DNA from: Dorea sp.
GTDB taxonomy: Bacteria > Bacillota_A > Clostridia > Lachnospirales > Lachnospiraceae
DNA length: 14,159 bases
NCBI GenBank assembly: GCA_016295505.1
Contig: JAEDLC010000045.1
Location: 1-14,159, forward strand
Reading direction: 5' to 3'
The notes under the pieces were generated by a model. That model worked only from the letters and a program-made list of their open reading frames with translations, had not been told where the DNA came from and did no database searches. A program made the translations under genes and the position numbers. This document shows, piece by piece, positions 13,889-14,159 of the stretch (its first letter is position 1; each line of letters starts with the position of its first letter).

Positions 13889-13961
13889 TTTGATCCTCCT
13901 TGACATAAGTTATTACAAGAATTTCATTCATCCTGACTGTGATTCATTCTTATCTGCTTTT

Positions 13962-13967
13962 ATTATA
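13962..13967 (-). promoter_or_regulatory. -10 box of the cyuA-nrdG operon
   Basis: A perfect TATAAT on the minus strand, about 75 bp upstream of the cyuA start. No clear -35 stands 16-18 bp before it, so an activator may be needed. The rest of 13889-14015 shows nothing else. Confidence 0.5.
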
Positions 13968-14015
13968 ACTGGAAATCATGATACAGGAAAGGGTTACTGC
14001 AACTTTTACCTTATC

Positions 14016-14159
14016 TTATAGCTCAAATTCTTTCAGAAGCTGCTCCTGATATCCTGCATCCATTGCTGCTTTCATAATATCTTTTATGCGATCCTGTTCC
14101 AGAAGTTTCCGATTCAGGCTATTGATACACTCTTTCCCTTCTTCTCTTCCTTCTTCTCT
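14016..14159 (-). CDS. C-terminal tail of a probable Rpn-family nuclease (partial)
   Basis: The last 47 residues of a gene that runs off the right edge, ending in TAA at 14018-14016. The tail begins with REEGREEGKE and continues with a helical INSLNRKLLEQDR / DIMKAAMDAGYQEQLLKEFEL end. Repeated E-G-R/K-E stretches followed by such a helical end are usual in the Rpn/PDDEXK transposase-like proteins of Clostridia. The nuclease domain lies outside the window, so the family call is tentative. Confidence 0.5.
   Translation of the reverse strand, partial: REEGREEGKECINSLNRKLLEQDRIKDIMKAAMDAGYQEQLLKEFEL

Overview
The window looks like chromosomal DNA from an anaerobic gut Firmicute, most likely a Lachnospiraceae member of the Blautia / Dorea / Mediterraneibacter type. 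The grounds are moderate GC with AT-rich intergenic DNA, strong AGGAGG ribosome binding sites, an oxygen-sensitive glycyl-radical activase (NrdG), an Fe-S cysteine desulfidase, and a complete L-arabinose catabolic operon. The genus is an inference. No rRNA, tRNA, CRISPR array, insertion sequence or prophage gene is visible.

Layout. 1-2538 (minus): a glycoside hydrolase family 2 enzyme behind an Sfp-type phosphopantetheinyl transferase. 2539-5656 (plus): a divergently transcribed aromatic-amino-acid operon, DAHP synthase (aroF), 3-dehydroquinate synthase (aroB) and an SDR oxidoreductase, with an unusual leader and a perfect 50-bp palindromic terminator. 5657-5852: a 0.2-kb gap that appears to hold an undescribed small-RNA gene on the plus strand. 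5853-9745 (minus): araA-araD-kinase, the full route from L-arabinose to D-xylulose 5-phosphate. 9746-11013: a control region with two promoters and a divergent AraC-family regulator on a TTG start. 11033-12027: a small HAD-fold phosphatase (minus) and a 113-residue XRE regulator (plus), divergently arranged. 12059-13888 (minus): L-cysteine desulfidase followed by nrdG. The right edge cuts the C-terminal tail of a probable Rpn-type protein.

How it works together. aroF and aroB supply the first two shikimate-pathway steps; the SDR behind them has a normal active site but an unknown substrate. The ara genes and the AraC-like regulator form a self-contained arabinose module. The most interesting candidate is at about 5709-5829: a tandem repeat of 11-bp period stands where a -35 box should be, followed by a good -10, a 5' hairpin with a GAAA loop, a U-rich linker and an intrinsic terminator whose loop carries a UCCUCCC anti-Shine-Dalgarno motif. 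This is what a response-regulator-controlled, mRNA-targeting small RNA would look like. The second candidate is the aroF leader, which has a possible 9-codon peptide with Phe and Tyr codons and, in the frame of aroF itself, a Tyr-codon run just before the ribosome binding site. All of this is read from sequence alone; no search or folding program was run.
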